Shown piece after piece: positions 42,569 through 55,267 of a stretch of 64,000 nt of DNA. Origin of the DNA: Artemisia argyi (Eukaryota > Streptophyta > Magnoliopsida > Asterales > Asteraceae); assembly GCA_030686995.1 (NCBI GenBank), contig CM060703.1, positions 119,580,861 through 119,644,860 of the forward strand, in the 5' to 3' direction. The notes below the pieces were generated by a model. It was not told the DNA's origin. It ran no database searches and was given only the letters and a program-made list of their open reading frames with translations. The stretch's first letter is position 1; the number at the start of each line of letters is the position of its first letter. A program made the translations under genes and the position numbers.

Positions 42569-45500
42569 TCATTGGTCCATGGGGAAAGTTTGGAGATCCG
42601 GGACAACCAAGGGTGGTGTGTCCTCTCCAAAATAATGTTTCAATCTGTGACCATTCACTTTGAAGTTGGGACCTTCGGGTTGAGATAACTCAACAGTCCC
42701 GTATGGGTATACTTTAGCAATAGTGAATGGTCCAGTCCATCGGGTTTTTAATTTCCCCGAGAAGATCTTTAATCTGGAATTGAAAAGAAGGACTCTGTCA
42801 CCGACGTTGAAAACTCGGTTCTTAATCTTAGAGTTGTGAATCTTCTTTGTCTTTTCTTTGTAGATCAAAGAGTTCTCGTAGGCTTGATCACGAAGTTCGT
42901 TTAATTCATTGATTTGAACCTTACGGTGATCACCCGCTTTATGAAGGTCGTAGTTAGCATGTTTCAAGGCCCAGTAGGCTTTGTGCTCGAGCTCGATCGG
43001 TAAATGACACGCCTTCCCGTATACAAGCTTGTATGGAGTGCACCCGATGGGTGTTTTGTAAGCTGTACGGAAGGCCCAGAGTGCATCATCTAGTTTATCC
43101 GACCAGGAAGCACGGTTTTCACCTACTGTCCTCTCAAGAATCCGTTTAATACCACGGTTGGAAACCTCCACCTGCCCACTTGTTTGGGGGTGATATGCGG
43201 TGGAAAGACGATGAGTAACACCGTATTTCAGCATGACTTTTGCAAATTGATCATTGCAAAAGTGAGTACCGCGATCACTAATGATGGCACGTGGGGTTCC
43301 AAAACGAGCAAAGAGGGATTTCAAGAATTTCACAACTACTCGGGCATCATTAGTGGGTAAGGCCTTTGCCTCAACCCATTTTGACAAATAGTCAACAGCC
43401 ACGAGTATGTATTTGTTTCCGTGAGAAGATGGGAATGGCCCCATAAAGTCAATGCCACAGACGTCAAAGATTTCACAAACTTGAATAGCATTTTGCGGCA
43501 TCTCGTTCTTTTGTGAAATATTCCCGTGACGCTGACAAGCATCACAGGCTTTGACTAATTCGTGGGCATCCTTGTAGATTGTGGGCCAATAGAAACCAGA
43601 ATCAAACACCTTTTTGGCGGTGTAGTTAGGACTATGGTGGCCCCCGGTGGGTCCAGCATGGCAAGCCTTGAGAATATCAGTGGCTTCCTGTCCGTATACA
43701 CATCGCCTGATGACTTGATCGGCACAGATTTTGAAGAGGAAGGGGTCGTCCCAGAAGTAATGTTTAACGTCTTTGAAGAATTTTTTCTTTTGTTGGGACG
43801 TTAACCCCTTCACTATGAAGTTACCCGCATGGTAATTTGCAAAGTCGGCAAACCATGGGGTAGTAGAGTCACCACGAAAAGCAACCGCATTGAGTGTCTC
43901 GAGAGGAAATGTTTCATTTATTTCCTTTTTCTCGGACACATCTTGATGAGGGTTCTCTAATCGTGAGAGATGATCAGCAGCAAGGTTCTCGGCTCCTTTT
44001 TTATCACGGATAATGATATCAAATTCCTGAAGGAGGAGAACCCAACGAAGAAGCCTCGGCTTTGCATCTTGTTTTGCAAATAGGTATTTCAAAGCCGAGT
44101 GATCTGTGTACACTACGCATTTAGTCAAGATTAGGTATGACCGGAATTTCTCGAAGGCATACACCACAGCTAGGAGTTCTTTTTCAGTGGTGGTGTAATG
44201 ACCTTGAGCCTCAGTCATAGTTTTGCTTGCGTAGTGTATGGGCTGAAAGTATTTTGCTTTTCGTTGCCCCAAGACCGCACCTATGGCAAAATCACTAGCA
44301 TCGCACATAAGCTCAAAAGGTTGGTCCCAATCGGGGGCAACAAGAGTCGGTGCCTCGGTAAGCTTTTTCTTTAATGTTTCAAAAGCTTCGATGCACTCAG
44401 GAGAGAAGATGAAAGGAGCATCCTTCTCGAGGAGATGGGTCATAGGCCGGGCAATCTTAGAAAAATCTTGGATAAACCTACGGTAGAAGCCGGCATGACC
44501 CAAAAAGCTCCGAACACCTTTTACGGTGGTGGGATGAGGTAATTTGGCAATGACATCGATTTTAGCTCTGTCAACCTCAATCCCGTTTTTCGAAATCTTA
44601 TGGCCGAGGACAATGCCCTCCTTGACCATAAAGTGGCTCTTCTCCCAGTTGAGACTTAGATTCGTTTCTTTGCAACGTTTAAGCATCTGTTCCAAGTGGG
44701 AGAGGCAAGTCTGAAATGAATCCCCGATGACCGAAAAGTCATCCATGAATACCTCCATAGTTTTCCCGATCATGTCGGAAAAAATAGACATCATGCACCT
44801 CTGGAACGTGCCTGGTGCATTACATAAGCCGAAAGGCATACGTCTGTAAGCAAAAGTTCCGTAGGGGCATGTGAAGGTAGTCTTCTCTTGATCCTGGGGA
44901 TCAATGGGGATTTGGAAGTAACCCGAGAAGCCATCGAGGAAGCAGTAGTATTCATTCCCCGCAAGTCTTTCGAGCATTTGGTCCATAAAAGGGAGAGGAA
45001 AATGGTCCTTACGGGTGGCTTCATTTAACTTTCGATAGTCAATACAAACACGCCAACCCGTGACCAAACGAGTTGGAATCAACTCGTTATCCTCGTTGGT
45101 CACAACGGTGATGCCTCCCTTTTTGGGAACACAATGAATTTGGCTAACCCAAGGACTGTCAGATATAGGGTAAATCAATCCCGCATCAAGAAGTTTAAGA
45201 ACTTCTTGTTTGATAACTTCGTGGATTTTTGGATTTACCCTTCTCTGATGTTGCACAGCTGGTTTAAAGTGATCCTCCATTAAGATTTTATGAGTACAAA
45301 AGTTCGGGCTTATGCCCTTAATGTCGGAGAGTTTCCAAGCAATTGCTTGCTTGTTTGACTTAAGAACCTTTAGGAGTGCAGCCTTTTCCTCATCTTTTAA
45401 GTCTTTGGCAATAATGACGGGTAATTTATTATCACCCTCCAGAAATGCATATTCTAGATGAGGAGGCAAGTCCTTGAGCTCAACCTCGGGAAAGTCTTCA

Positions 45501-46882
45501 GTTATTTCAACATTTTTGACTTCCGCTTTATGAAGTATTTGTGGAGACGGAGAGGGTGAAGGATCGTCATTTAACAATCTTTCAAGGAGAAGAATGTCCC
45601 CCTCCGGGTCAAGATAGTTTTCATCAACTCCATCGGGAATTGAGCTATCTTGAGCAAGAAAAGCCTCGAGCTCTTCCAAAAGGAAGTCACTTCCCTCAAA
45701 CGGAGTGAGGGAAGGGGAAGAGTCGGAAATGATCGGGTCAGTAGAAAGACTGCCACTAGATGAGAAACCGAGGACCTCTTGAGAATACTCCTCAGACGCA
45801 ACATCGATGACATCAATTCGGTTAACCGTTTCAGCGTCATAGTTGGAGGAGTATCTTGAAGTCTGATCAAGATTGAATGTGATGGCTTCGCCACCAACAC
45901 GTAGAGTGATTTCTTCTTCGAATACATCGATTAGAGCACGACCCGTTCTTAATAATCCTCTCCCGAGAATGAGAGGGACTCGTGGGTCAGCATCGAAATC
46001 AACAATCACGAAATCTGCCGGAAAATGGAACTTTCCTACTTTCACGAAGATATCTTCGGCAATGCCGAGAGGACGGGATATGGTACGATCTGCAAGCTCG
46101 AGTGTCATGCAGGTCGGAGTGAGAGTAGGTAGAGAAAGTCTTTTCCAAACTGAGTAAGGCATCAGGTTAATGCTTGCGCCAAGATCGGCCAAGGCAAAGC
46201 ATTCAACCATCCCCGGGAAAATACATGGAATGAGAAATTTCCCGGGATCTCCAAGCTTTTCGGGAAGCTTTTTCAAGAGCACTGCTGAGCAATGCTCATT
46301 GAGTGAAGTTTTTGCCATCTCACAGAGTTTTTCTTTGTTGCTTATCAGATTTTTGATTGTCGAAGCAAACTTAGGCATGAGAAGAAGAGCGTCCGCGAAG
46401 CTAATATCGAAGTGTAATTCTTGGAAAATTTGATAAAATTTTTCCATCTGATGATTAGCTCTTTCGCGGTTCTTTTGATCATACACACGTGAAGGATATG
46501 GAATTGAAGGCTTAGGATCATTCTTTGGAATTTCATCAGGACTCACAGGAGGATCAAATACAACTTTCGGCTTACGAGCCGGGACCGGGACAACTTGAGG
46601 GTGGACGTTATTGATACCTCCGTTATTAGTAGGAAGTACCGTGTCCGTAGTAACCTCAGGTTCACGTTCCGCTACCTTAGGAGGAGAAGAAGAGGTAGAA
46701 GGAATCGAGGGTCCATTGTAAGATGTCCCACTTCGGGTGGTGATCGCTTTGACATCGCCCCTCGGGTTAGCGATCGTGTTGCTCGGTAATGTACCCGGGC
46801 CCGAGGGTCGATCATTTAAAGACTTCTGAAGATCAGAGATCGTCTTGATCAATAACCGATTCGTTTCCTCTTGTGCTTTCAT
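42569..46882 (-). CDS. pol: Athila pol polyprotein (protease, RT, RNase H, integrase)
   Basis: A 1,437-residue ORF. After the end of gag and a Pro/Ser-rich linker comes a retropepsin-like protease with [11 protein letters not shown] (about 228) and [10 protein letters not shown] follows with CIDYRKLN (about 607) and the catalytic FMDDF (about 712). RNase H has [10 protein letters not shown] (about 858) and YTDHSALKY. The integrase zinc domain has HAGPTGGHH and CDACQRHG (about 1085), and the core carries the acidic residues in [16 protein letters not shown] and the [10 protein letters not shown] region. The C-terminus has [13 protein letters not shown] and no chromodomain, as expected for Athila. 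It copies element RNA to DNA and integrates it. All catalytic motifs look intact. The pol frame is open upstream to about 47284, where gag meets it through a frameshift, so the first ATG is probably not the real start. Confidence 0.95.
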   Translation of the reverse strand: MKAQEETNRLLIKTISDLQKSLNDRPSGPGTLPSNTIANPRGDVKAITTRSGTSYNGPSIPSTSSSPPKVAEREPEVTTDTVLPTNNGGINNVHPQVVPVPARKPKVVFDPPVSPDEIPKNDPKPSIPYPSRVYDQKNRERANHQMEKFYQIFQELHFDISFADALLLMPKFASTIKNLISNKEKLCEMAKTSLNEHCSAVLLKKLPEKLGDPGKFLIPCIFPGMVECFALADLGASINLMPYSVWKRLSLPTLTPTCMTLELADRTISRPLGIAEDIFVKVGKFHFPADFVIVDFDADPRVPLILGRGLLRTGRALIDVFEEEITLRVGGEAITFNLDQTSRYSSNYDAETVNRIDVIDVASEEYSQEVLGFSSSGSLSTDPIISDSSPSLTPFEGSDFLLEELEAFLAQDSSIPDGVDENYLDPEGDILLLERLLNDDPSPSPSPQILHKAEVKNVEITEDFPEVELKDLPPHLEYAFLEGDNKLPVIIAKDLKDEEKAALLKVLKSNKQAIAWKLSDIKGISPNFCTHKILMEDHFKPAVQHQRRVNPKIHEVIKQEVLKLLDAGLIYPISDSPWVSQIHCVPKKGGITVVTNEDNELIPTRLVTGWRVCIDYRKLNEATRKDHFPLPFMDQMLERLAGNEYYCFLDGFSGYFQIPIDPQDQEKTTFTCPYGTFAYRRMPFGLCNAPGTFQRCMMSIFSDMIGKTMEVFMDDFSVIGDSFQTCLSHLEQMLKRCKETNLSLNWEKSHFMVKEGIVLGHKISKNGIEVDRAKIDVIAKLPHPTTVKGVRSFLGHAGFYRRFIQDFSKIARPMTHLLEKDAPFIFSPECIEAFETLKKKLTEAPTLVAPDWDQPFELMCDASDFAIGAVLGQRKAKYFQPIHYASKTMTEAQGHYTTTEKELLAVVYAFEKFRSYLILTKCVVYTDHSALKYLFAKQDAKPRLLRWVLLLQEFDIIIRDKKGAENLAADHLSRLENPHQDVSEKKEINETFPLETLNAVAFRGDSTTPWFADFANYHAGNFIVKGLTSQQKKKFFKDVKHYFWDDPFLFKICADQVIRRCVYGQEATDILKACHAGPTGGHHSPNYTAKKVFDSGFYWPTIYKDAHELVKACDACQRHGNISQKNEMPQNAIQVCEIFDVCGIDFMGPFPSSHGNKYILVAVDYLSKWVEAKALPTNDARVVVKFLKSLFARFGTPRAIISDRGTHFCNDQFAKVMLKYGVTHRLSTAYHPQTSGQVEVSNRGIKRILERTVGENRASWSDKLDDALWAFRTAYKTPIGCTPYKLVYGKACHLPIELEHKAYWALKHANYDLHKAGDHRKVQINELNELRDQAYENSLIYKEKTKKIHNSKIKNRVFNVGDRVLLFNSRLKIFSGKLKTRWTGPFTIAKVYPYGTVELSQPEGPNFKVNGHRLKHYFGEDTPPLVVPDLQTFPMDQ

Positions 46883-47244
46883 GAATTGTTTAATTTCAGC
46901 ATCGGAGGAAGACGAGGGTGGAACAACGTTTTGATTTTGAACAGGGGGATTTTGAACACGGTTGTTTTGAAAATTCCCTTGATTTTGATTGTTGTTACCC
47001 TGAAAAGTGTTTCTCTGATTGAAATTACCCTGATTGTAATTCCCTTGATTCTGGTTTCTTTGAAAATTTCCTTGAAAACCTTGGTTTTGATTTCCATTTT
47101 GAAAATTGTTTTGATTAAATTGGCCTTGATTTTGGTTCGGGTTTTGGAAATTTGAGTTTTGACCTTGGTTGAAATTCTGATTCGTGTTACGGTTTTGATT
47201 TTGGTTAAAACCGGGAGGTCCGAGAAAATTGTTGGAACGATAGC

Positions 47245-48330
47245 TTAAGAGATTACGGTCCCCTTGCGGTTGGTAAGAATTACCCCCGTGTTGTAGGAAC
47301 CGTTAGCAGCATAAACGTTCTCTTGAGAAAATTCAGCAGTAGCTGGACACTCGGAATACAGATGTGGGCCCCCACAAGTTTCACAACTTCGGGCCACGGC
47401 TTTCACTTGTTGATTTTGAACCTGATGTTGTATCGTTTGGTTCATTCTCAACACAGCCGTAGAAATATCATCCATCTTTTTGGTAAGAGCAATTATTTCA
47501 GGAGATGATGATGAGGGAGTAACTGAATTACATGACGCATCCCTCTCCGCAGAGGAATCCCAAAAGTTATGATGGGCAGTCATGTTCTCGATTAAGTCAT
47601 AGCACTCCTCGGGACGCCTTTTCATAAAGGTCCCACCAGCAGCAGCATTGAGAATGTCTCGGTGCCTCAATGTCAGACCATTATAGAAGGTATCTATGAT
47701 GGTAACTTGCAACATATTGTGGTTAGGGCACCGATCAATAGCTAGCTTATAACGTTCCCAAGCCTCAAAAAGAGACTCATCGGGACGTTGCCGGAAGTTG
47801 CTGATATCATTTCGTAACTTGGTAACCATGGAAGGTGGAAAATATTTTGCTAGAAACTTGGTTACCATGTCATCAAAGGTACGAATAGAATTCCTTGGAA
47901 GTCGGTCAAACCATGCAGTGGCATGATGAGTGAGAGAATAGGGGAAGAGGTACAGCCGAAGGGCATCATCGGTGACGCCATGCTGTTTCATGCTTTGGGT
48001 GACCGTAAGATATTTGTCAAGATGCTTGTTAGCATCGTCACCCGGTAATCCGTGAAATTGACACGAATTCTGGACTTGTTGGATCATGTGGTGCTTGAGG
48101 CCAAAGTCCGCGGCCCCAATAGTGATTGGTGCAATAGGCCCACCCTGCCCTTGCATGGTAGGTTGGCACAGCTCCTCCATAGTTCGGAGATCGGGAGCTG
48201 GCTCATCCCTATTAGGGTCAGGGGGTGGTAATGGTGGTGGTGGCCCAGCGGCCATTTCGGTTTCTGTGTTAGAACGTAACTCGGGTACGTCTTTCTGTTT
48301 TTTATTCTTTGCTTGAGACCGAGTGCGCAT
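47245..48330 (-). CDS. gag: Athila gag protein, frameshifted near the C-terminus
   Basis: 361 residues. The order is a basic N-terminus, a proline-rich segment ([11 protein letters not shown]), the retrotransposon gag domain ([20 protein letters not shown], then YFPPSM and [12 protein letters not shown], about 125-210), and a CX2CX3HX4C knuckle [13 protein letters not shown] near 322. It forms particles and binds genomic RNA. At the C5 run (plus strand 47283-47287) the frame shifts and reading ends at 47245; the Asn/Gln-rich continuation lies in the pol frame. In A the equivalent gag-pol junction is in one frame, so a single-base loss is the simplest explanation. Confidence 0.92.
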   Translation of the reverse strand: MRTRSQAKNKKQKDVPELRSNTETEMAAGPPPPLPPPDPNRDEPAPDLRTMEELCQPTMQGQGGPIAPITIGAADFGLKHHMIQQVQNSCQFHGLPGDDANKHLDKYLTVTQSMKQHGVTDDALRLYLFPYSLTHHATAWFDRLPRNSIRTFDDMVTKFLAKYFPPSMVTKLRNDISNFRQRPDESLFEAWERYKLAIDRCPNHNMLQVTIIDTFYNGLTLRHRDILNAAAGGTFMKRRPEECYDLIENMTAHHNFWDSSAERDASCNSVTPSSSSPEIIALTKKMDDISTAVLRMNQTIQHQVQNQQVKAVARSCETCGGPHLYSECPATAEFSQENVYAANGSYNTGVILTNRKGTVIS

Positions 48331-48881
48331 GCACTAAAAACAATTTTTCAACACAAATTCGAGGCAAAACCACAGTGAACTTAAACCAATAATCACAAGT
48401 GAGTAGCTTCTTTGAAAAAGGTACACTACTCACAGGGATACAAAGGCAAGTTTTAATCTTAAGTTTGAGAACTTATTATGGGTTTATTAATTGATTTGAA
48501 AAAAACTGTTTTAGGCTCAAGGGTGTGTGTGCAGAAAACTTGGGAAATATTTTTGGAACTGATTCGTTAACCGAAATCGTCCCTTTAAGATTACTCGCAG
48601 GCTGGCGGGAGGAAGTAAATAGGTTTCCTCTTCAGTTCGCAATTTAATGTCAGAACTTACCTTAAACCAACTGTTTCAGGTTGTAATCTTAAAGAACACG
48701 AAGTAATTTAACTTCACAGTTTGTTTTGATTGTTTTTAATTTTTTGGTGTTTTTCAACACTTCAGGAGAAGTGTTAATGAACGTTTTTTCTGATATGATT
48801 ATGTTTTTAAAAAAAACTTTTTACAGGGAGGGTTTTGAAAACCACTAAACTTAAAACGATTTTGTAAAACACGCAACAACC
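48331..48881 (-). other. Leader of element B
   Basis: About 550 bp between PBS and gag with no ORF. It shares the GCAATTTAATGTCA motif with A near 48640. Confidence 0.7.
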
Positions 48882-48899
48882 TCCCCGGCAGCGGCGCCA
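48882..48899 (-). other. PBS (tRNA-Asp type) of element B
   Basis: Minus strand TGGCGCCGCTGCCGGGGA, identical to that of C. Confidence 0.95.
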
Positions 48900-48904
48900 A
48901 ATTT

Positions 48905-51900
48905 TGATTGAGCCTGAACCGTCTTATTATTATTGACCAAGGTCAACAAGTCAAAGACAGCCTAGAATCAATACTCCGGTGATAGTGTAGTGTTTTCCCG
49001 GGTCGTTAAAGTCCCAGCGAGATTGAAATGGTGCTTTTGGAATCGTTTTGGAGAAAGTGGCACTGAGGACAGTAGCCAGATGATGTGGGAATGATATTGC
49101 TACTGTTATTTTGGTATTGACAAACAGATATAATATTCACAATAATCAGATATCAGATATATGCACAAATTCACAATTAAGATCACGTATCGGACTGGAA
49201 AAGTGGGTTTTGGTATTTAACAAACTACAGGGGGTGCTTTTGACACTTTTTCAAAATTAAAATTAAAAATGAAAAAAGAAATTATAAAAGTGATTAAAAT
49301 AATATTAAACTATTATTTAATTAATTAAACTATTTAAAATCTAAATTAAAATCTAATTTAAATAAACAAAAAATAACAAATGATTTAAATTAAACTAAAA
49401 ATTATCCAAAATATTTTCTAAACCTAAATTAGAACTTGAAGAAAGTATAAAAAATTAAAAATAATATTTTTGTCTTTTTGTGGTTTTGTAATTAATTAAA
49501 AACTATTTAACTTAATTTAACTAATTAAACTACTTTTAATTTATATTAATACTAAATTAACTTGGAAAATTAAAATAAAATTTATAAAATTACTTAACCA
49601 TTACAGGAATCCTACAAAATTATAAAAAACTCTAAAAATTATGTTTAAGATTAATCTACTAATTAATTACCTTTTAATTAACTTAAGTCTATTTTAAACA
49701 AATAAAATAAGAAAACTAGAAAATGAACAGTAGAATATCAAAATTTATTTTCTAAAAACTTATTATACTATATTAGAACTAGGAAAATTATAAAAACTAG
49801 ATTTAACCTTATAAAAACTAATTAAGCTATTTAATATTTGATATTAATTAATAATAAAGAAAATTAAAATTAAATCTAATTAACACTAAATGACAAAATA
49901 AAAATCTGAAAAAATTATCAAAATTACTTTACTATCTAAGGTATTTAATAAAAATATAAAAACACTAGTGACTTTATTAAAATATAAAAATGAAAATTAA
50001 AATTAACTTGAATTAAATAGAAACTATCACTTATTCTAACTTGGATTTTTTTTGGATTTTTCTTTTACAGAACTACTAAACACCTTAAAATGACAAACTT
50101 TTGTAAAAACACTTTTTGAAATAGCTTATAAATAAGCTGTGACACCCCCTTGTTCTAAACAGTTGACTTTGGTTGACTGTTTGGTCAAATAAGGTCAAAT
50201 GGCCTTGGGTGGGGTCCACAATGGTGAAAATAGATGCAAACAGGTTTAACAAACTCAAATAAGCTAGAAATAGCAATCAATAAGCCCAAATAAGCTGAGT
50301 AAAATGAAATAAGCACTTATCACTTTGAAAATGAACACAGACTAGGGACAAACTTTGAGGCTTAATCTAGGTGGGGTCCACAGTGACTCAGGTCAATCCA
50401 ATGGTCAAAGGTGAGACCCTAGTAGGAGGGGAGTTGTAAAATCCTAACTATGGGGTCTGGGGTCCACTGAGGTGGTCACAAAACACCACCCAAGTGATGG
50501 TGGTGAGGTGGTGACTGGGTGAGCAGGGCACAAGCTTGCCCTGCAGGTTACTTTGTTGGTCTGTGGGACCCACTTAAACTCCTAAACAAATTAAGCAAAA
50601 AATTAAGCTGATAGATTAGCTGATAGACTTTTATCACACAAAATTTCAAAACCTAATATCCATTCCACAGTTCACAATAAAAATTGGAAATTTGGTGAAA
50701 ATCTGAAAAGGTGACTTTTGACTTTTGACAAGAACTTGAACTTTTGACTTTATTGAGATTCTAAGTGATCTAAGCTACTGATTATGATACTTTAAGCTAA
50801 AATAAGATGACTAAAAGCTAGATTAACCAATTCTTATCAGATTATGAGCTTATGGGATCCTAATTTCTACACAGTTGATTGTGTGGGGAATTAGAGTGAG
50901 ATTTTGACTTTTTGCTCTATACTAAACCAATTTTATGACTTATTAAACTAACTTAGAACTAATGTGACTAGACTGAACCAGAAACAACCAATAAAACAAC
51001 CTCAAGATCAGTGGATCCTACTGATCCAAACACACCTATTGTTTGACTGATTTGAGTTTTTCAAGACAGATGGGCACTTAGGTTCAAATTATTGATTTCA
51101 ACCTCCTAATTTTGACTGAGTAAACTTGTTTAAGTTCTAGAAAACAGATTAACACTACAATGGTATCAGTTTTACTCTAAAGCAAAGTTTGACAGTTGAA
51201 ATTAAAGCATTAAGTAAATATGGATTCTAACAATCAAACTATGATGATCAAACTAAAAGTTACTCAAATATCAATTAGGAAACACAATGCAAGCACAGAT
51301 TATCAGATACAAGCTAGGAATTTAGAAACTAAATCTTTGAGGGGAAAATGAAATGAGTAAAAACTTACCAAGTACTTCTAGCAAGAACAAGAAGTTTTCC
51401 TATGTAGCCTATCTTTAGATAGGCACTCTCAATCAATCCAGATCCTCAATGAGCCTCCATACCTGGAACAAATAACAAAGACATACACACAGTTGACTTT
51501 CATTGACCTTTTTTGTTTCTTGATTATGTTCTACTAACACTGAGTTTTAAGGTCTCTAATAGCTTCAATGAGCTTTAGGGAGCTTATATGAGCCTAGTTA
51601 CAGTCCATAATACCATACACCATTATCTCTCACTTAATTCGAATTCTTAGCAATATGAGTAAACTGCAAATACAAAAGCCAAACTTGAACCTTGAAATTT
51701 TATTGATTAAAAAGAGTGATAATACAAAGCTAACACTAGTACAATACTTGAATTAGAAAACTTAACACTAATTTGCTTGGAAATTTAAATTCGACACACT
51801 TGTATTAAAACTAAGCTACTACTGCTTCATCTTGATTCTTCTCTTATTTATAGCCTCCAATTAGGGTTCCCCCCATCCTCCTGAGTAAATCCCATCATTT

Positions 51901-52960
51901 CTTGATCAGTTTGGTCCAATAATGAGCCTACACGTGTTTTGGCGCCAAAACGCCTATCTTCAAATTGGCTCTGATAACTTGAAATTGGGAGAAGCATTTA
52001 ATGCAAAGGGTGATGGGTAGGTGTAGGGGGGTGGGGTGGTGATAATTGAGTTGCAAGTGGGGGGTGGTGGTGATAAAACCAGGTGGTTTTGGGTGGAGGT
52101 GGTTTGGGAGGGAAGATATAAGTAGGGGTGGTTTTGTTTTTGGGGGTGTTGACTGAGGTCAACGTTGGACCCGGGTCAAAGGATTGGGTGGACTGGGCTA
52201 GGGTGGTTTTGGGCTTAGGTGGGCTTGTGTTTGAAACTGGGTTTAGTTTGGATTGGACTTGCATTTTGGTTTTGGTTTAATATTGGATCCGGTTTGGTTT
52301 TAACTAGGAATTAATCACAAGGACTAAATGTGTAATTATGGGAAAGTTAAGGGTTGGTGTTTGGCATTTTCTAATTTTGTTTCCAAGGATATAAACTGCC
52401 AATAATGAATAGTGTGAGGTTTTATTTTTGAATTTTTCACTTTTAAAACCCCAGGGACTAAATCTGTCAACTTCCCAAACTTCAGGGACCTGTCATGAAA
52501 CTTTTCCCAAAATTCACATAAGGACCAATCCTGCATTTAAACATTAGCACAAGGACCACAAGTATTATTTTAAACCTCAAGGATCAAATCTGCCAATTTC
52601 ACAAACTCCAGGGACCTGTTTTGCCAATTTTGGATTTTGAGGGGTAAAAGTGTAATTTTCTCAAACTTTATCACCCAAGGACTTATTTTGATAAATTTTG
52701 ATTTTTCTTTGCCTTGGGTTGACTTTTCTTTCATTTTAAACTTCCAGGGACTAGATTTGACAACTTTTGAAAGTTGGGGGACTGAAACTGCCAATTATGC
52801 AAACTTTATGTGTTTTTCATCTGTTTTTGGTATTTTTGCATTTGAAACATGTAAAACACTTTCCTGGGATATTTTCACTATTTTGATTCATTATTGAATG
52901 TTTTTGGATGTTTTGGCAGTTCAGAATTGGTAAAAATGATGAGTATTTACACACTCATCA
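48905..52960 (-). repeat. 5' LTR of element B
   Basis: 4,056 bp, TGATTGAGCC to CACTCATCA on the plus strand; TATA box at 51843-51852 in minus sense. Confidence 0.96.
51843..51852 (-). promoter_or_regulatory. TATA box in 5' LTR of element B
   Basis: TATAAATAAG on the minus strand; the probable promoter for gag-pol transcription. Confidence 0.6.
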
Positions 52961-52965
52961 ATAAT
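52961..52965. other. Target duplication ATAAT, right copy (element B)
   Basis: The copia RT frame resumes after it with CAACAAGAAAGAATA. Confidence 0.96.
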
Positions 52966-54279
52966 CAACAAGAAAGAATATATTATGACGAAACTTATGC
53001 CCCCGTAGCTAGACTAGAATCTATTAGAATATTACTTGCCTATGCATGCGCCCTAAACTTTAAGTTATTCCAAATGGACGTGAAAAGTGCATTCCTCAAC
53101 AGTTTTATCAATGAGGAGGTTTATGTGGCACAACCTCCAGGATTCATTTACTTTGCAAAACCTGATTATGTTTATAAGTTAAAGAAAGCTTTATATGGAC
53201 TCAAACAAGCTCTTAAGGCTTGGTATGATCGATTAAAAGATTTTCTTATTAAACATAATTATTCCATGGGAATGGTAGATAACACTCTTTTCACTAAAAA
53301 GAAAGACCCAAATCTCATCATTGTTCAAATATATGTTGACGACATTATATTTGGATCGACTTGTCAAGAAATGTGTGATGAATTTGCCAAAATCATGCAT
53401 GATGAGTTCGAGATGAGTATGATGGGTGAACTAAACTTCTTCCTAGGATTACAAATAAAACAATTAGAAGATGGAATATTCTTTAACCAATCTAAGTACA
53501 TTAAGGAAATGCTTAAGAAATTTGGCCTAGAAGACTCAAAACCCATGAAAACTCCCATGTCTACGGAAGTGAAACTCACAAAGGATGATGAAGGTAAGTC
53601 CGTAGATAATACTAAGTATAGAGGAATGATAGGTAGTTTACTATACTTAATGGCAAGTAGACCCGATATCATGTTTAGTGTTTGCATTTGTGCCCGCTTT
53701 CAAAAGGATCCCAAAACCTCTCACCTAGAAGCGGTTAAGTGTATCTTCCAATACATTAAAGGCACTATACACTTAGGATTATGGTATCCTAAGGGATCCG
53801 GCATAGAAACCATTGTCTATGCGGATTCGGATCATGCGGGAGACTAGGTAGATAGAAAGAGCACCAGCGGTATTTCCACGTTTATGGGATGCTGTCTAAC
53901 ATCTTGGGTTTCGAAGAAGCAAACCGCTCTTGCTATTTCTACCACCGAAGCCGAATACGTAAGCACTGGAAAGGCATGTCAACAAGTACTATGGATGAAA
54001 CAAGCTCTCATAGACTATGACATTAGGTTAGAAAATGTTCCTATTATGTGCGATAACAAAGGTGCGATAGATTTATGTAAAAATCCGGTTCAACACTCTA
54101 GGACTAAACATATAGAAATACGCCACCACTTCCTTAGGGATAATGTACAAAAAGGAAACATATCTATAGAAAAGGTTGCATCGGAAGATAACATTGCGGA
54201 TATATTCACTAAACCCCTTAAGCATGAATTATTCAACCACTTGCGTTTAGGATTAGGAATGATGGAACAAGTTGACTAA
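52966..54279 (+). pseudogene. Copia D reverse transcriptase and RNase H
   Basis: Continues the RT broken at 37358: YDETYAPVARLESIRILLA, FQMDVKSAFLN, then VYVAQPPGF, LKKALYGLKQA and the catalytic YVDDIIFGST near 53335. Next are KTPMSTEVKL, GMIGSLLYLMASRPD and RNase H with YADSDHAGD. A TAG at 53845-53847 follows AGD. The same frame goes on with RKSTSG, ISTTEAEYV, CDNKGAIDL and NIADIFTKPL to the stop at 54277-54279. All copia RT/RH landmarks are present; the stop and the Athila insertion inactivate it. Confidence 0.93.
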
Positions 54280-55010
54280 ATTTTATTGCATTTACACTAC
54301 TTATTACTTGCATAAAATATATTTTTCTTCCACCTCTTCATATCTGAGTCTAGGAATCTATTTTGCACAAGATTAAAGATTGGGAAACCTCATTTTAATT
54401 GCATATACATTCTTATAAAACCCAATCAAATTTTCTTTAAAACTATTCTAACATCTAGGAAACACATGAAAACCATTTCTCTTGCATTGTTGAATAATGC
54501 TAAAAACATTTTCTTGAATCATGCATAAAATCTCACATGAATTATCAAAATATATTATCTAATATATACCATTGATATTCATGAATTGAGCAAAAATCGA
54601 ATCAAGGAGATTTTGGATTGTTTCTTAGGAAGTTCTCTTATTTGCATTTAGGAGTCGAAACAATCACAACTCCACATTTGTTGCATATAGGCACACACTA
54701 GGACAAAGTCACAAACATTGTTGTCATTTTGTTCCATCACTAGTTACTCACTCACTAGTTGCCTTTGCCTTTAATCTAAGATAGTTTCACTAGGAAGTAT
54801 TGATTGCTCTTGCCCTTTCTTGTTTACTCTTGGTAATTATTGATTACTTGATTGTTCTATTATTTAAGTAATTTTGCATGTATGCTATATTGTGATTAGA
54901 ATAAATGCTAAATTGCCTCAAAGAGTAGAACTTGCTTGAATCCAAACCCAAAGACACAACCTTTCTGCAATTTTTCTGCCAAAAACCCAATTCTGGCAAT
55001 CTGGAAATCA
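54280..55010 (+). other. Spacer after RNase H of copia D
   Basis: About 730 bp without a supported ORF; A/T-rich, leading into the palindromic module. Confidence 0.6.
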
Positions 55011-55096
55011 CCAGATGGGCGGCCCCCTTAATTATGTAAGGCGGTCCCCTTAATGATTAAGGGGACCGGCCTCCAATTAAGGGGACCAGCCATCTG
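55011..55096 (+). promoter_or_regulatory. Palindromic CCTTAAT module upstream of the extra ORF
   Basis: Outer arms CAGATGG and CCATCTG enclose repeated GGCCCCCTTAATTA and TTAAGGGGACC. The same kind of block precedes the TATA box in both LTRs (25806-25874, 56843-56906). Confidence 0.6.
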
Positions 55097-55226
55097 ATGG
55101 TCGGGTTTACAGAATCTTTTCTACTTTTTAGCCCATTTCATCCTACACTTCCCAAATTTCACAAACATATTTTGTCCTAATCTCCCAAACAAACCTTGTC
55201 CATCTATAAACACTCAAATCTCACAC

Positions 55227-55234
55227 TATAAATA
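55227..55234 (+). promoter_or_regulatory. TATA-like box before the extra ORF of copia D
   Basis: TATAAATA, the same octamer as in the LTRs, 34 bp upstream of the ORF start codon. Confidence 0.45.
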
Positions 55235-55267
55235 CCCCAATCCTCAAAACTCTTCATTCATCTCATC

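Larger units (their letters stand above)
37364..52960 (-). mobile_element. Athila-type Ty3/gypsy element B, young and nearly intact
   Basis: 15,597 bp on the minus strand with nearly identical LTRs (37364-41418, 48905-52960), target duplication ATAAT, perfect Asp-type PBS, gag, a long pol ORF, structured 3' region and PPT. It inserted into the RT of copia D. The only coding lesion seen is one frameshift between gag and pol. No env-like ORF is present. Confidence 0.96.
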
